From: Juglans regia
Taxonomy: Eukaryota; Streptophyta; Magnoliopsida; Fagales; Juglandaceae
DNA: 64,000 nt
Assembly: GCF_001411555.2 (NCBI RefSeq)
Contig: NC_049901.1
Span: 6,892,681-6,956,680, forward strand
Reading direction: 5' to 3'
This document shows, one piece after another, positions 36,901-49,842 of the stretch. The notes under the pieces are model-generated. The model had not been told where the DNA came from and made no database searches. It saw nothing but the letters and a program-made list of their open reading frames with translations. Every line of letters starts with the position of its first letter. Position 1 is the first letter of the stretch. The translations under genes and the position numbers were made by a program.

Positions 36901-37255
36901 TTTGGGTCTCACTTAGTGTCTTGGGGTTCCAAGAAACAACTGACAATAGCTAGATCCTCGATTGAAGCAGAATATAAATCAGTTGCAAATACTGCTTGTG
37001 AACTTCTGTGGATACAAACATTGTTGAAAGAATTGAAAATCTTTATTTATGATGCACTACACTTATTATGTGATAATATTGATACAACTTATCTTTTGGC
37101 TAATCTTGTTTTACACTCACGGACTAAACATGTGGATCTTGATTATCATTTTGTACATGCATGATCGTGTTGGCATGATCGTGTTGCTAACAAAACTCTC
37201 ACTATCTCCTTTGTCTCAAGTAAAGAACAAATTATAAATATTTTCACTAAGCCGC
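33958..37255 (+). pseudogene. Copia pol remnant (protease, integrase, RT, RNase H)
   Basis: Order seen: a protease-like DTATS near 34036, the GAG-pre-integrase motif HASLGHSS near 34447, an integrase core with IVDDFTKY near 34690 and a stop after it near 34870, reverse transcriptase with YGLKQAPRAWF near 36215 and the catalytic YVDDIVVT near 36350, and RNase H with DADWVGCPDD near 36843 and SSIEAEYKS near 36957. At least six stops or frameshifts interrupt it. This gene order defines Copia. Confidence 0.85.
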
Positions 37256-37328
37256 TCTCCTTGGCACGATTTGCTCTCCTACGTTCAAGCCTCACTATCC
37301 TACTGGTGCCGCTTGAATCATGAGGGGA

Positions 37329-37656
37329 TATTAGAGCATGTGTACCTGCCTTCGAGGATAACACCTCACAAGCCATGTCCATTGCATCCACTACATGTTC
37401 TCAACAAAATGCCACCTCCATTTCATCCACTGCTCATTCTTAACAGAATGCCAAAACCAACTTTGCTCAATATGGAATATTGTAGACTCTTCTAGAATGA
37501 TGCTCTTGTAGACTATACATTTCTTCTATAAATATGAGTGCTGCTGTATTGAGGAAAGATGGAATATATGAGAAATATATTTGTTCAGATATAAGCTCTC
37601 TTTGATGCATTCTTTCAAACGTCTCTGCTGCACTCGGTTTTCTATTGGTTCTAGCA
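37329..37656 (+). repeat. Copia 3' LTR
   Basis: Begins after the purine tract GAGGGGA (37322-37328) and ends TTGGTTCTAGCA. It aligns with the 5' LTR from GATAACACCTC (37357) onward. It has the uninterrupted version of the MITE target site. Confidence 0.75.
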
Positions 37657-37825
37657 ATGTACAACTTGTACGTGGCTGAGTTGACTTGCGAATTTGATGA
37701 ATAAACTCAGGTTTTTTCTGTCTCAAATTAGACCCGGCTTGGATGCATGCACGCTGCTTGATCAAGTTGCTAGCTAGATTATCATGAATTGGTGCGCATC
37801 GATCCATTGATCAATTCCAATTGGC

Positions 37826-37866
<41 letters not shown>

Positions 37867-38810
37867 TATATATATCAGGCAATAAATTAATGATCATTTT
37901 CTCGTACGTATGTTTGTGTTAAAGTTGATATTTTAAGAGGATGAAATTCTAATTTTATTAATAATCGAAGCCATTACGTACGACAACTACTTATTTAATC
38001 CTTTTTACCCACATGTTAACTCCTAATTTCCCCATTTGATATAAAAAAGAAAAAGGCTATATTTGGTTATATGGTTTAAGTTTCATAACACAATATAGAA
38101 TGCAATACGTACTTACGTAATTCAATCGGACAATTTCTTGCATATATATATATATATAGCATCCAAATTATTACGGCCTGTCATGGCATGGAATTATGCA
38201 TATTACTCCTATGTAATTTGATTTTATCTTTGTTTCATTTCATTAGAAACGAAGAGATCGAGATGGCACTCATGTTAATTGCAAATTAATATATCTAAGG
38301 CCAAAAAGAACCAAAAAAAAAAAAAAGCCTTAATACCGTTGCATGCATAAATAAATATTGAATATTTTCTTGCAGTACTATATGTTAATTTTTTTAACTT
38401 ATTTGATCAATAGATATTTATGATTTTTTTTTCTAATCTAGCATATTATAGATCATATATAAAACAGTTATAAGATACAAGAGATAACATGGTGGAAAAC
38501 TCCGATAGTCATCCCAAATCAGCTGGTACAACACATGAAAAAGAAAAAGAAAAAGAAAAAGGATTTGGGGCCAAATACTTGAACTCCACCCATTTCTCAC
38601 AAGGGGAAGCCGCTTGAAGCAGTTTTGATATATTTTGATATCAAATGGACTATAATATAGAGATCTGTGATGCATGTTGCTGGTCTAGACTAACTAAATA
38701 AGACTTTCACTACTTTTTTTCCATGGCCCTTGGTTAGGATAAGCAATAAATAGGAAGATAACAAGTTGTAGAAGTGTCAAATCACCAGCGAGAGATCGTC
38801 AGGAATAGTG

Positions 38811-38835
38811 GTGGCACGTGAAAATCACGTGCCAC
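38811..38835. repeat. Perfect 11-bp inverted repeat holding two G-boxes
   Basis: GTGGCACGTGA (38811-38821) and its exact reverse complement TCACGTGCCAC (38825-38835) are separated by AAA. Each arm contains CACGTG, the bHLH/bZIP-binding G-box. It is either a chance or transposon palindrome or a dimeric regulatory site; the nearest gene start on the plus strand (CRLK2-like leader) is about 1 kb away. Confidence 0.7.
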
Positions 38836-39171
38836 ACTAGGAGACTGGACGTTGGTCGGATCTAAGAGATCCGAGACCTTTGACCCCAAAAATGTCGTGC
38901 GTGTTGGCAGCAGACTCACAATGGTGAGATCCACGCATGGTTTGGGCTGCACGTGAGGACCATGCAGTCATGCACCACTCTTTTCCATGTTTTTCTTTTA
39001 CTATCTGGCAACTGGTGAGTCTTGTGGTGTGGTGCGTGGCAGTCTTAAGTGGCTGGAAAGTAATAAATCGGTATTTCTTTGTACTATGATTAGAAAATTT
39101 AGAAAAAACCGGAAAAAAAAAAAAAGAAAAAAAGAAAAGAAAAATATAACAGACTATATAGACGGGATGAG

Positions 39172-39205
39172 GGTGGTTCGGTTCGGGTGGTGGAACCGAA
39201 CCGCC
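39172..39205. repeat. Inverted repeat GGTTCGGTTC / GAACCGAACC
   Basis: Arms 39172-39184 and 39193-39205 pair with one mismatch around an 8-nt loop. GC-rich within AT-rich DNA; of unknown role. Confidence 0.6.
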
Positions 39206-39839
39206 CTCTGGACTGAGTGTTTTCACTGGAGAGAGAGAACGAGTTGGCAGAGATATTTCTGATCTTGTTTTTGAGTCAAATCTAACTTTGACCCCGTCAA
39301 GTTGTCAACCACGAAAAACAAACCGAGTAGTTCATCAATTATTGTCAGCTATTAGATAAATTATATTTTTAATTAGATTGACGTACCAATCCATAAATGT
39401 CAATTTTTTAATTAAGAGGGTAGGTTTTGTTTTTTTGTTTTCCTTCTAAATTATCATCATTCAGTACATTTTATATCAACTACGAAGCCTAGAGTCGTCG
39501 CCATGCATATAGCAAGGCATTGAAATGTCTATTACCTGGTCTGTTTTTTATTCAAAACTTTGAAAGATTAAACAAAACAACCAATCAAGGGAAAAAAAAG
39601 TCAACCAAAAAGCAAACAAATTTACGAAACACAGTTTTTACTGGCCTATGTTTAATGGACGCACCCATCTACGGCCACAAGGACAGTTAACAGGCTTTCC
39701 CAACTTGTTATTCGGCAGTTGAAGGCTTGAGGCATGTAGCCGGCTATCCTGTTATTCCTTTGTTTTTGTGTTTTTGTGGGCACCCTTTTATTCCTTTTAC
39801 GTGCCCTTTATGCGAATGCCACCAAGTACCGCACTTCTA

Positions 39840-41651
39840 GTTCTCTCCATTCCCCTCCACAGCCTCCAAAGCAGACCTCTTGGTCACCACTCGAGTCTTT
39901 ACTCTTGACCCAATACGAATAGAAAGGCAAAAGAAGCATTTCTGGTTTAGGCAAATACCAGCGATCAAATTGCGGGGGTTTTCAGGGGACAAGGTACGTG
40001 TCATGGCTTTTTGCTTGCTTTTGCTTATTTTGCTCGGTTGAAGGGGTTGTTGGGTGTATACTGTCTTGTTTTTTCTTTGTGAAGGACTGACTTTTTGGGC
40101 TTCATGGGTGCCGTTGTCTTAAGAATCATGCTTGATTGTGTTTCTGGGCTAATTTTGGTTCTTGGGTTTATTTTGTTTTGTTTTCATTTTGGCGGGTTTG
40201 TCTTTATGAGTGTTCTTATGTAGGAGTTCAGGGGAAATATATATTATTTTCCTGCTTTTTATTTAATTACTGTAATTGTCTTGATGACAGAGAATAATAT
40301 GGGGTTTATGAGGATTAAAAGTATTGAAATAATACAAAAATGTATGCTGATGAACATTTTGTGGATACAATACAATTGAACATTCTATTGTTAACAGTCA
40401 TTTGAATGCAAAAGAATTACTGGTGGATATGGATTGGAGAACCAACCCATGTTGAGCAGAAATAGTGAGTGAGTTGGGACAAAAGGACTCTCTGCAATAG
40501 ATTTTTTTCTTCTTCTCACCATTCGTAGGATACTGATTTTTAAGAGAAAAACTCCCGATGGATTCAAATGAACGAGTTTATTATGAATCTAATGAATGAT
40601 AAAACTCAGCTCACCCAACTAAGCCTTAATCCTCGTTAGTTGGGGTTTATAAATTATAAAACAGAACAAAAATAAAACAAGAAAAAACGAAATGGTGGGG
40701 CTAATATAACCATTTTACTGCGCTTTTTCAATTTTAAATTTTGTATTGTTTGGAAAGGTAGTAGACTCAGAGTTATGAGCATTGCACTTTAGGTCCACTT
40801 TTTTTCTTTGGTAAGTTTAGATGAACTCAATAGGATTTATTCTGCCTGGTTTGCATCATAAGTTTGTAGCTTTGGATGCTTTCTTTTATTTGTAATCCCA
40901 ATTTTTAAAGCAATACAAATTGTTATGATGACTTCTACTGTCCTTTGGCCTAAGTGGCACTGACTTCGGTATCTCAAGGGTGAGATCTGTGTTCAAATCT
41001 CCCCAACCCTGTTGCCTAGAAAAGTTGTTATGATGACCAGTTTCCAGAATGCTGCTCCATGCGTGCATTCAACACAAGGAAAATTAACTAGAATTGCTGA
41101 TCTTTTGATACTTGCACAATCCAAGTTTAACTAGACCCCAACTTCAAATAAAAAAAGGTTGAAACTGACCAGCAGTGAAGTTAATCAACACTGATTTTCA
41201 AGTTCTTCCATGCATTGGATTGCCATGCTCTTCCATACATTGTAAGGCAAGTTGCTTCCAACAATATATGGACATGTCCAAAAACCAGAAAACCTATAAG
41301 CCTCTTTACAGGTGTCGCCTGTAACTAAGCATTTCCATTTATAATGCATTTGCATCAGTACATAATATTGTACAGTCATCATTAATTATGAAAATGATGG
41401 TCCTCACATTTCTATAAATTTATGGTACCTGTGGTGTTTCCTTTGTTAGTTAGATGCTCATATGCCCGCAAAGAAAAAAGGAAAAAAAATTGTAATGAGC
41501 AGAGACTACATTCTAATAAGTTGTGATTTTCTACTTTCGGCTAATGTCCTTTGAGTTCATATAATTTTATTTTCATCTTATGACAGTGAACCTGTGGTAC
41601 TTGAGCCCTGAAAGATGTTCTCAAAGCCAGAATTCCAAGAGAGACCAAAGA
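39840..41651 (+). other. Leader exon and long 5' UTR intron of the CRLK2-like gene
   Basis: A probable leader exon ends at AAG|GTACGTG (donor 39993-39994); the acceptor is TTATGACAG (41585-41586), giving an intron of about 1.6 kb. Translation starts 65 bp into the next exon. The CT-rich start of the leader (39840-39870) suits a plant 5' UTR. Inferred from splice signals only. Confidence 0.5.
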
Positions 41652-44600
41652 ATGGCTCATCAAGCTGATTTGGTTATCATTGGCGTCTCAGTTGGTCTAG
41701 CCCTTGGAATTTTGATAGCTTCACTGGTATTTTTTGGTATTAGGTGGTACAAAAAGCAAGCTCATCTTCAGCAACGTGCAAATGAGCCTATTGTAACAAG
41801 TGGAACCCTTCCTATGCGCTCAAATGGCTTTGGTACAAGTAATGACTTTAGTGTGTCTCTCACAAATTCGATAGCCCCACAGGGATCAGAAAGACTTCCA
41901 AAAAGTTCTCATGTTTATTGGTGGAAACATAAGAATAAAGATCACTTTGTTTCTGCATCAGGCATACTTAGATACTCTTACAGGTACGTGGATTTTGAGC
42001 TTTGCTTGAGCATGATTTTTCTTTGAGGGTATATGGAAATAGTTGATTTATACAATTGAATAAATTGGGATTGTTCTAAACATAGCCGAAAAGAGTGTAA
42101 AACAAGCCACTTGCTACAAATTTGATCACCACAATATCCCACCCTCTGTCGGTCATGAGTCCATGACCAATAAAACAAACAAATAAACTAACCATGGTTT
42201 CTCGAATAAAAAACTACCTGAAACTATTTTTTTCTAAAACTGAAAAAACAAAGAAGGCACTGCCACCATCCTTTATGTTCCATTCTTTCCTGTTGCCTAG
42301 GTTTCGGCAAATCTGCAAACCAAGACAAATAATTATTCAATCTCTTAACACAAATCAATTATAATATTCAGTGGTTATGATGGAAAAGATCACCATCATA
42401 AGAATCTCATTCATTTTCCATTAATTGATATGCAACAATATAATCAAACCAACTACGCAAAGTTTTTAGTAGTAAGTTACCATATATATAGAACAGGTTG
42501 AAGGAGGGAAAACAAACCAAAAAAAAAAAAAAAAAGTGACATTAGCCGGGGAAAGTAGCTTAGGCAAGAAGGTTTGAAAGCACCGGGGGTTGGGGTGGGG
42601 TTAATGTGATTCTAAAACTTGACATGACTAGGTTTTAGACTCGGTGAGTTGGTCTTATCTTTCCCAAGTGCTTGCTGCTTTTGATTTTAGTGAACAATGA
42701 ATTTCTCTAGCGAACTTCTGTTTTATTTCTCCTTCCCTTCTATTTGTTTAAATGGTACTCATGAAGGATTTTTCTCATCTAGTAGAGGTCTTTTGACATA
42801 GTGGATACTTCTCTCTGGTAGAATTTAGGCACCCCCACCCTACCAGAACCTAAGAGTAAGTTGATAATTGATCAGTCGAGGAATGTAATATGTGTGGATC
42901 AGTTGAAAACAAAATCTTGTAGGCGGTAACTGTTGCACAAGCATTGAGATGAGAATGTTGTCCTCATACAGATTCAGAAGTGAGCATTAGGATTGATAGT
43001 TTGTACCAAATATATGGTTTATTTAGCTCATCATGTTTTTTCCAGGGATATCCAGAAAGCCACACAGAATTTTACAACCATTTTGGGTCAAGGGTCATTT
43101 GGTCCAGTCTATAAAGCAACATTGCCTACTGGAGAAGTGGTAGCTGTGAAGGTGCTGGCTTCTAATTCCAAACAGGGAGAGAGAGAATTTCAAACAGAGG
43201 TAAGTGCTCGATTGGCCTAGGAAGGATGAAGTTCCTTCATTTCTCAAAATTTATGTTTTTTGAAAGAAAACAAAAGATTCTGCCTAATATATGTGATATT
43301 TTAATCTTTTCCCTTTTATGTAATCCTATGATGCTTTGTGATAAAATATCTTCAAGAGCAAACACATTGATCCCTTAAAGAGAACTAAAACCTTTCAGAA
43401 CTTTCACCAGGGGCATCAAGTTTAGTTAGAAACTGCATCTCTGGATCCAAATTAAAAAGAAAGTCCCCTGGGAATGTGGCCATCTGAGGGGATTGTAGAA
43501 TTCCTCTAAGCCTTTATACCTCTGAAGAACTTTTGTCGCAAATGCATCAATTTTCAATTTGATATTAGAGAGAGCATCACAGTATCGTGAGGTTATTTTA
43601 TTTTTCAAGTAGGACAGTATTATGATTATACTAGTATATGTATGTACTTGTGAAAAAAGTCTGGCCATTGTATGCCCTTTTCTCTTGTGAGGAGCATCAG
43701 AATCTATGAATTGGAAACTATTCATAGAGTGGGATTTTGGTCTTCCAAGGTGAATTTATGTAACTGTGGTTTTCCTACGCCAAAAAGTGAGGTTTCTTTA
43801 ATAATACTTCAGGGTTCTCGTCCTCTTTTTTTAATTATAAATCATCCATGAAGCATGTTATTTTTACCAAACTAGCTGGTCATAATACAGGTATCTGTGC
43901 TTGGGAGACTGCATCACAGGAATCTTGTAAATTTGGTTGGATATTGTGTAGATAAAGGACAGCACATGTTGATTTATGAGTTCATGAGTAACGGGAGCTT
44001 GGAAAACCTTCTATATGGTAAGCTCGTAACCCTCTTTAATATCTAGCTAAAGATTTCTTTTTTCATTGTAATCCTCTGCTGGAAGACATCTGCTCTACTT
44101 GAGAAGAGGGGAGAGAAGACATATATTCTCTGGTTGAACTGAGCATTAAAATTTACGTAGATGGTGATCAAATTTGACGGGAAAAGTTTACTAAAATTGC
44201 ATGTTGTTTCATGCTTATTAATTTTGCAATCATTTGTGTGAGCTGTTCTTTGGTAAACTAGCTGACAACATGACTAAAACTTCCCACTGAAAAGAGTTTG
44301 TGGTCATTCTTACCAAGAACCATCCTGCCGTGCATTTTGCTTAGGTCAAGAAGAACAGATTTTGAGCTGGGAACAAAGGCTTCAAATTGCTCTTGATATT
44401 TCCCATGGGATTGAGTACCTTCATGAAGGGGTATGCTGAATATTATGCGTTTTTTCTATCGCGTGAAAAATGTTCTCATTTAGTCTATTCATATGAAAAT
44501 TATTGAACAGGCAGTCCCACCCATCATACATCGCGATTTGAAGTCTGCGAATATACTGTTAGACCGATCAATGAGAGCCAAGGTAAGCTAGTATACAAAA

Positions 44601-45762
44601 ACTATCTATTAAATCCATTTGTATCGGAGATTTGTAATAGTACTACTGAGATATTATATACATATTAGCCTGTGTAGTTGTGTAGTTGTGACTTGTGATT
44701 TCTTTGTAATTTATGCTGATTTTAAGAGCATAAATTACTGCCAAGGCAAACACAGAGAGAAAAAAAGAAAAAGAAATAGAAAGGTCATAAAGAGAAACAA
44801 TATGTTGAGAAGTCCCACACGGCTTAGGACCAAACTCATCTTGAGCTTTATAAGGAGTTACTTCACTCTTAGGCCTTTTATGGGGGGAAATGGGTGTTTC
44901 TACATGGTATCAGAGCCAGGTTAACCTATGACTGATGATGAGCTCCTGCGACCTACCCACGATGATGGTACCGAAAATACTGACCCACATGTGAGGGGGC
45001 GTGTTGAGAAATCCCACATGGCTTAGGAACAAACTCATCCTAAACTTTATAAGGAATTATTTCACTCCTCCTATCAGGCCTTTTATGGGGAGAAATGGGT
45101 GTCTCTATACAATACTCCACTTGCATGGTAGATAACATCTTTCTCATATTTGTAGGTTGCTGATTTTGGGTTGTCAAAGGAGGAGGAGGTTTTTGATGGC
45201 CGGAATTCTGGTCTGAAAGGCACATATGGGTACATAGACCCAATGTACATGTCAACAAACAAGTTCACAATGAAGAGTGACATCTACAGTTTTGGCATTA
45301 TCGTCTTTGAGCTCATCACTGCCATCCACCCTCAACAAAACTTGATGGAATATATAAATCTTGTGAGCTTTTAGCCCTCTGAAGTTTTTGTGTTTAATGT
45401 TTTACATTACCAAACTTCTAGATTATAAAGCTTTATTTATTTTAATACTTTGTTTTAAGGCTGGAATGAGTCCGACTGGCATTGATGAGATACTTGATAA
45501 GGAACTTGTTGGAGAATGCAGCCTTGAGGAAGTGAGGGGGCTTGCCAGTATTGCTCACAGATGTCTGCACAAACTACCAAGAAAGCGACCTTCAATAGGA
45601 GAAGTTTCTCAGGCTATATTGAAGTCAAAACAGAGGCATCTTGCTAAAGTAGATACCATGTCTTTTGCAGGCAGAGACATTTCACGAGCAGTGAGCCGAA
45701 TAGAGGATCAACAGCTTGAGTTAAGTAAGATGGCCAGCTTGAAGGAGAGAGTGGCTGAATGA
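41652..45762 (+). CDS. CRLK2-like calcium/calmodulin-regulated receptor-like kinase
   Basis: Seven coding exons: 41652-41983, 43046-43199, 43891-44017, 44345-44430, 44511-44582, 45156-45362, 45460-45762. They sum to 1,281 nt (426 residues) in phase. There is no signal peptide; a membrane anchor lies near residues 5-30 ([20 protein letters not shown]), followed by a juxtamembrane stretch and a full kinase domain: glycine loop [17 protein letters not shown] lysine, [50 protein letters not shown]. The typical DPTY/DPAY after GTYGY is DPMY here. The sequence fits CRLK1/CRLK2 (At5g54590/At5g15730); in Arabidopsis CRLK1 binds calmodulin and acts through MEKK1 in cold signalling. The C-terminal tail ([20 protein letters not shown]) also matches the family. 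Intron 44583-45155 carries a TRIM. The gene looks intact. Confidence 0.92.
44803..45111 (+). mobile_element. TRIM retrotransposon in a CRLK2 intron
   Basis: A 309-bp terminal-repeat retrotransposon in miniature. LTRs of 102 bp (44803-44904) and about 110 bp (45002-45111) start TGTTGAGAAGTCCCACA and TGTTGAGAAATCCCACA. The primer-binding site TGGTATCAGAGCCAGG follows the first LTR (44905-44920), and the purine tract GTGAGGGGGCG precedes the second. The repeat CAATA flanks it (44798-44802 and 45110-45114), although the last bases of the 3' LTR are ambiguous. No protein is encoded; it depends on other elements. It lies within the intron and should be spliced out. Confidence 0.88.
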
Positions 45763-46592
45763 CCACAAACGTCATATTTTTTCCTTTTTTTCTTTTTCCT
45801 TTTCTACTTTTTTCTTTTTCATTTTTCATTTTTAAAAGTAACTCCTTTCTCCTTTGGGTGTTCCTTGAGTAATGCCAATGATAGCAATGGCAAACGAAGT
45901 CGATAGGGAAATGAATTGATAGCATCTTCTGCAAATGAGTATTTCCATAGTCTCATTATCTACCTTAGCTAGTTGACAAAAACTATTTAAATCACGTGTC
46001 ATATTGAGTGTGACTGAAAGTTACAAGATTTAAAGAAAAAAAAAAAAGTAGTATTGCTAACAAAAATTAAAATTCTCCCTTCAAGCGTCCATGTCATTGC
46101 AGTCCTAACCTTATCATCTTGCATTATTTTAATCTGCGGGTCCACAAACTGCCAATTACAACCTCATTGGTATTTCGTCCTCCATTTTATGCTCAATTTT
46201 GTCTGGATTATTTAAAATTCAGACCAAATCAGAGATGGGCTCCCAAGTCAGCTAGATCAAGATAAACATCCACTTGGCAACTCCTGGTAATTGACTTGTT
46301 TCTTTATGTTTTGATTCAAAAAGATATGTTGCATAAAATATGCAACAAATACAAGACATTGTACGATTAGATAACGCTGGCTATTATATTGACAGCGACT
46401 CGTACTAGAAATTAGTGAGAAAGCATCTCAAAGAAAAGATGAAGCGGCTCCTCATTTTGACAAGGATTCTGAATTGGTAACTGGTTAAGAGTAGTAAGTT
46501 TGAAGATCACATATGAATAAGTGTTAAAAGATGTACAAATATTTATTGAAAGTCTTATTCAGTATATTTATGATTTGAGTTTTGTTACAAAC
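45763..46592. other. 3' flank of the CRLK2-like gene
   Basis: A T/C-rich 3' UTR (45775-45840) and then intergenic sequence. No gene is seen. Confidence 0.4.
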
Positions 46593-46690
46593 TAGTCACT
46601 ATTTATATTACACACTTTATACTTATAGTTTTTTATAGGATGTGTGAGTATTTTTATAGGATGTGAGGTGTGAGATAATGAATAGTAACT
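46593..46690 (-). repeat. Small MITE, inverted copy of the 23659 element
   Basis: Read on the minus strand it starts AGTTACTATTCATTATCTCA and carries CACCTCACA and ACTATAAGTATAAAGTGTG, parallel to the element at 23659-23756. It lies beside the gypsy-type element. Confidence 0.6.
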
Positions 46691-46899
46691 TATGAGAAGA
46701 ATTTTTCTTATGATTTTATGTTATTTTGGTACTTTGGGTCATGGATATTTTCAAGTTTTTGTAGAGTTTTTAATTTATTTTATTGAAGTATTTATTTGGT
46801 GTCTTGATGGAGGAACATATATTTTTTTTTTTATTTTGAATAAATGAATTTATATTTTATGGGAAATTTAAAGTATATAAATACGTTATGAGAGATGAT

Positions 46900-49792
46900 T
46901 TTAGGTTATAAGAATTAACTCGTCGAACCTACATCAGGGCACCGTTACAGTTGGTATCAGAGACAGGTTGGAGATTCTGCATACTATTATAATGAGTGTG
47001 ATGAAATTTAAGGTTTGAGATTCTGCAGACTATGAGGTTTTGGATATCTGGGGGTTTAGGAAGTAAATTTAGATTTGAGGTATAAAAATTTGAGGACTAG
47101 GGGATGATTGTGTTGATATTTAAAGTTTGAGGTTCTACGGACTATAGTATATGAGCTTTTGAGTTCGGCGGACTTTAGGAAATAAGTTTCATATTTGATG
47201 TTTAGAATTGTGCGGATTGCAATGAATAATCTTGTTGGTACTAGAGGTTTTAGAATCTACAGGTTTTAGGAAATATGTCTTATGAAATTTGGGGTGTTGG
47301 ATTTTGAACATTTTAAGAACTAATTTCATAACGATTGAGGTTTTAAATCTTGTAGACTCATACTGTTGACTTTACAAAATGATTTTGATAAGATTGAAGG
47401 TTTAGATTTTGAAGATTTATTGTTATTGCAGTTGCATATACATTTTTTTTTTCATATAGGTTTTTTTATAATTTCGATGTATTATATACATATTCATTTT
47501 ATGGTTAAAACTATTTGCATATGTTTATTTGAACTCTATATTTTTGAAATCTTTATTAAAATCCAGGTCTCAATGATATCACCTCGTTGTCGGTTACGAA
47601 ACATTTCGGATCTAAACGTGACTGAGAATGAAAGAGTATAATTGAGTGTGCATGGATTTGGGTGACAAGAAAGCAAGTCGCTACCAAAGTATGGTAAGAG
47701 TCATCTTCATAGGTACTAAAATAGATTAGACTCTTAGTTTTAAACATTTTGGCAAAATCATCAGAGTACGCAATAGAAGCGTGGTTTTGGTAATACGATT
47801 TTGAGAGTAAACTTCCTGAAGTTTGGAAGTTAGTTAACTCGAGATCACTTAGGACTTGAATCTTATGGCTATAGACTTTCAGTTTTTTAGGATTATTAAG
47901 AACTTTCAACTTTTAGAAATCACGAGTTGAATATCTTCATGAATCAAGTATGAGACAAAAGGTCATGGACTTTGGAGAGTGTATTTTGATATTCATATGA
48001 GTTTATTACATTATGTGGAGAGTTTGGAATTATTATTAGGTTTTTAAGTGCATGGTTAAGGTCTATATTTTTAGACTTGATCTAGATCCTGAAATGTATG
48101 AAGAAGGAAACTATGTGTAAGAATGGGTATACAAATAGGGTTATGAAGTATTTAAAGTACAGGTGAAAATATTGGAAAGTTAGAATCTCGGAATATTATG
48201 TTTGACAGTATTATCAAGGATTAAAATAGGTGTGGAATGAGTATGAGAGATTTGAGTATTTTAGACTTTGCTATAGGTGCAACAAATTTCGAGGACGAAA
48301 TTTTTTTAAGGGAGAGGATGTAACACCCGGGTCCACCACCAAGGCGCATTCAAAAAATTTTTTTTATTGGGAATAATATGTATGAAAAGCAACTTGAGAG
48401 TTGATGAGTAATTTTAGAACAGGCTACATGCCCAAAATTTATTTTGGCATAATATGGATTTTATTGGGTTTGATAATTAGGTTAAAATATTTTGTGGACC
48501 AAGTGAGATTTTGCCCGAAAAGTTTATAGGACAAGTTGGATTATTTTTAGAAATTGAGTCAAAGCCCATGACTCATGGAAAGGCCCATTTGAGACTAACG
48601 AGTAATTTTTGGAAAATATTACATGCCCAAATTTTTATTTTGGTGGGTATCAAATTTTTATTAGGCTTGCTAATTAAATTAAAATCATTAAATATTTTTG
48701 GACTAGGTGAAATCTTTTTATGGGCAAAAGAAATTTGTGAGGCAAGTTAGATCATTTTAGAAGTTGAATCGAGGCCTAAAACTCAAGAAAAAGCCCAAAA
48801 CCCAAGCCTGTGACAACCAACTATCAATTTGGGATCAGTTTCCCCACCACGTACAACTCCACTCCCATGCACATGCACGTTTCTCCTTCCCTCATCTCTA
48901 GGGTTCACGACAATACTATATATATAGAACATATGCACGTTAGACCCCATGCATCTTGATCTTCTTCCTCAAGCTAGGGTTGTCGCAGCCTTGGATTTCT
49001 GTAAAACTCCTCCTCCATGGGTTTCAGCAAGCACACCTCCAACCAAGAGGCAGCACGTCGCTGCCAACCAGTAGCAAAACAGTGAGCCGCCTCCAGAACA
49101 AAACCACCGTGAGGCACGGTCTTAGCCACAGCAGCAGGCGGTTGCCGTTGAGAACGTCCTTCCCACATGAAGTCCAGCAGCCACTTCTCCTAGCCACCAC
49201 GTTGTTGCTGTTGTTGCCCTTTTCAGCCACCACGTCGAAGTCTCCTCCATGTAGCTGCCGCTAGCCTACTGCACCTCCACAAACCACCATGTGATAGCCC
49301 ACTGCCCAGCCCACGTGAAACCAAGATCTCCCTGCCAAGCTCCTCCACGCAATCTCTTGCTCAGTAGCCCATTACTTAGCCACCGCAGCACTACCCTGCA
49401 CCACCACCCAACGCTGCCGAGACTGCATGAAGAAGTGGGTTGCACCTTTTTTTTGCTTCTAAAAACCAGAGCACTCGTTGCACTGCATTGGATACCAATG
49501 TCCCTCTCAGCCACCGTGCAACACCAAAACTCCTCTACAGCGCCGCCCTACAGCTCTGTGCCCAGTCACCGGAAAGCTCCAACGGGATTGCTTTGTTTGC
49601 ACCACACCGAAACAGGGGAATTTTTCTCCCCACCTCAAGCCACCAACTAGCCACCCCACGTCGCCAACCCCCCTCCACGTCATTATCCACCTACATAGAA
49701 GTGCCACTGGGCACCTTACACCACCTCAAGCCACTGCCCTCTCTTTGGTAACATCTCTCTCCCTCACGTCGTGGTTCTCTCATTCTCTCTCT

Positions 49793-49842
<50 letters not shown>

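Larger units (their letters stand above)
32145..37656 (+). mobile_element. Degraded Ty1/Copia retrotransposon
   Basis: An LTR retrotransposon in plus orientation. The two LTRs share long matching text (for example GAGGAAAGATGGAATATA and GAGAAATATATTTGTTCA). The primer-binding site TGGTATCGAGAGC at 33035 follows the 5' LTR and is one base off the initiator-tRNA-Met match. Gag, protease, integrase, reverse transcriptase and RNase H remnants follow in Copia order. Many stops and frameshifts show that it is inactive. It carries a MITE in its 5' LTR, and another MITE abuts the left end. Confidence 0.9.
37657..39839. other. Intergenic DNA with a microsatellite and palindromes
   Basis: No gene is supported. 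A (GA)n microsatellite is at 37828-37864. Inverted repeats at 38811-38835 and 39172-39205 are listed separately. Open frames at 38837-39226 and 38987-39262 are overlapping low-complexity frames. Confidence 0.45.

Noticed and set aside
38837..39262. Overlapping frames on both strands near 39 kb
   Set aside because: Lys/Phe runs come from an A-rich tract; nothing conserved.
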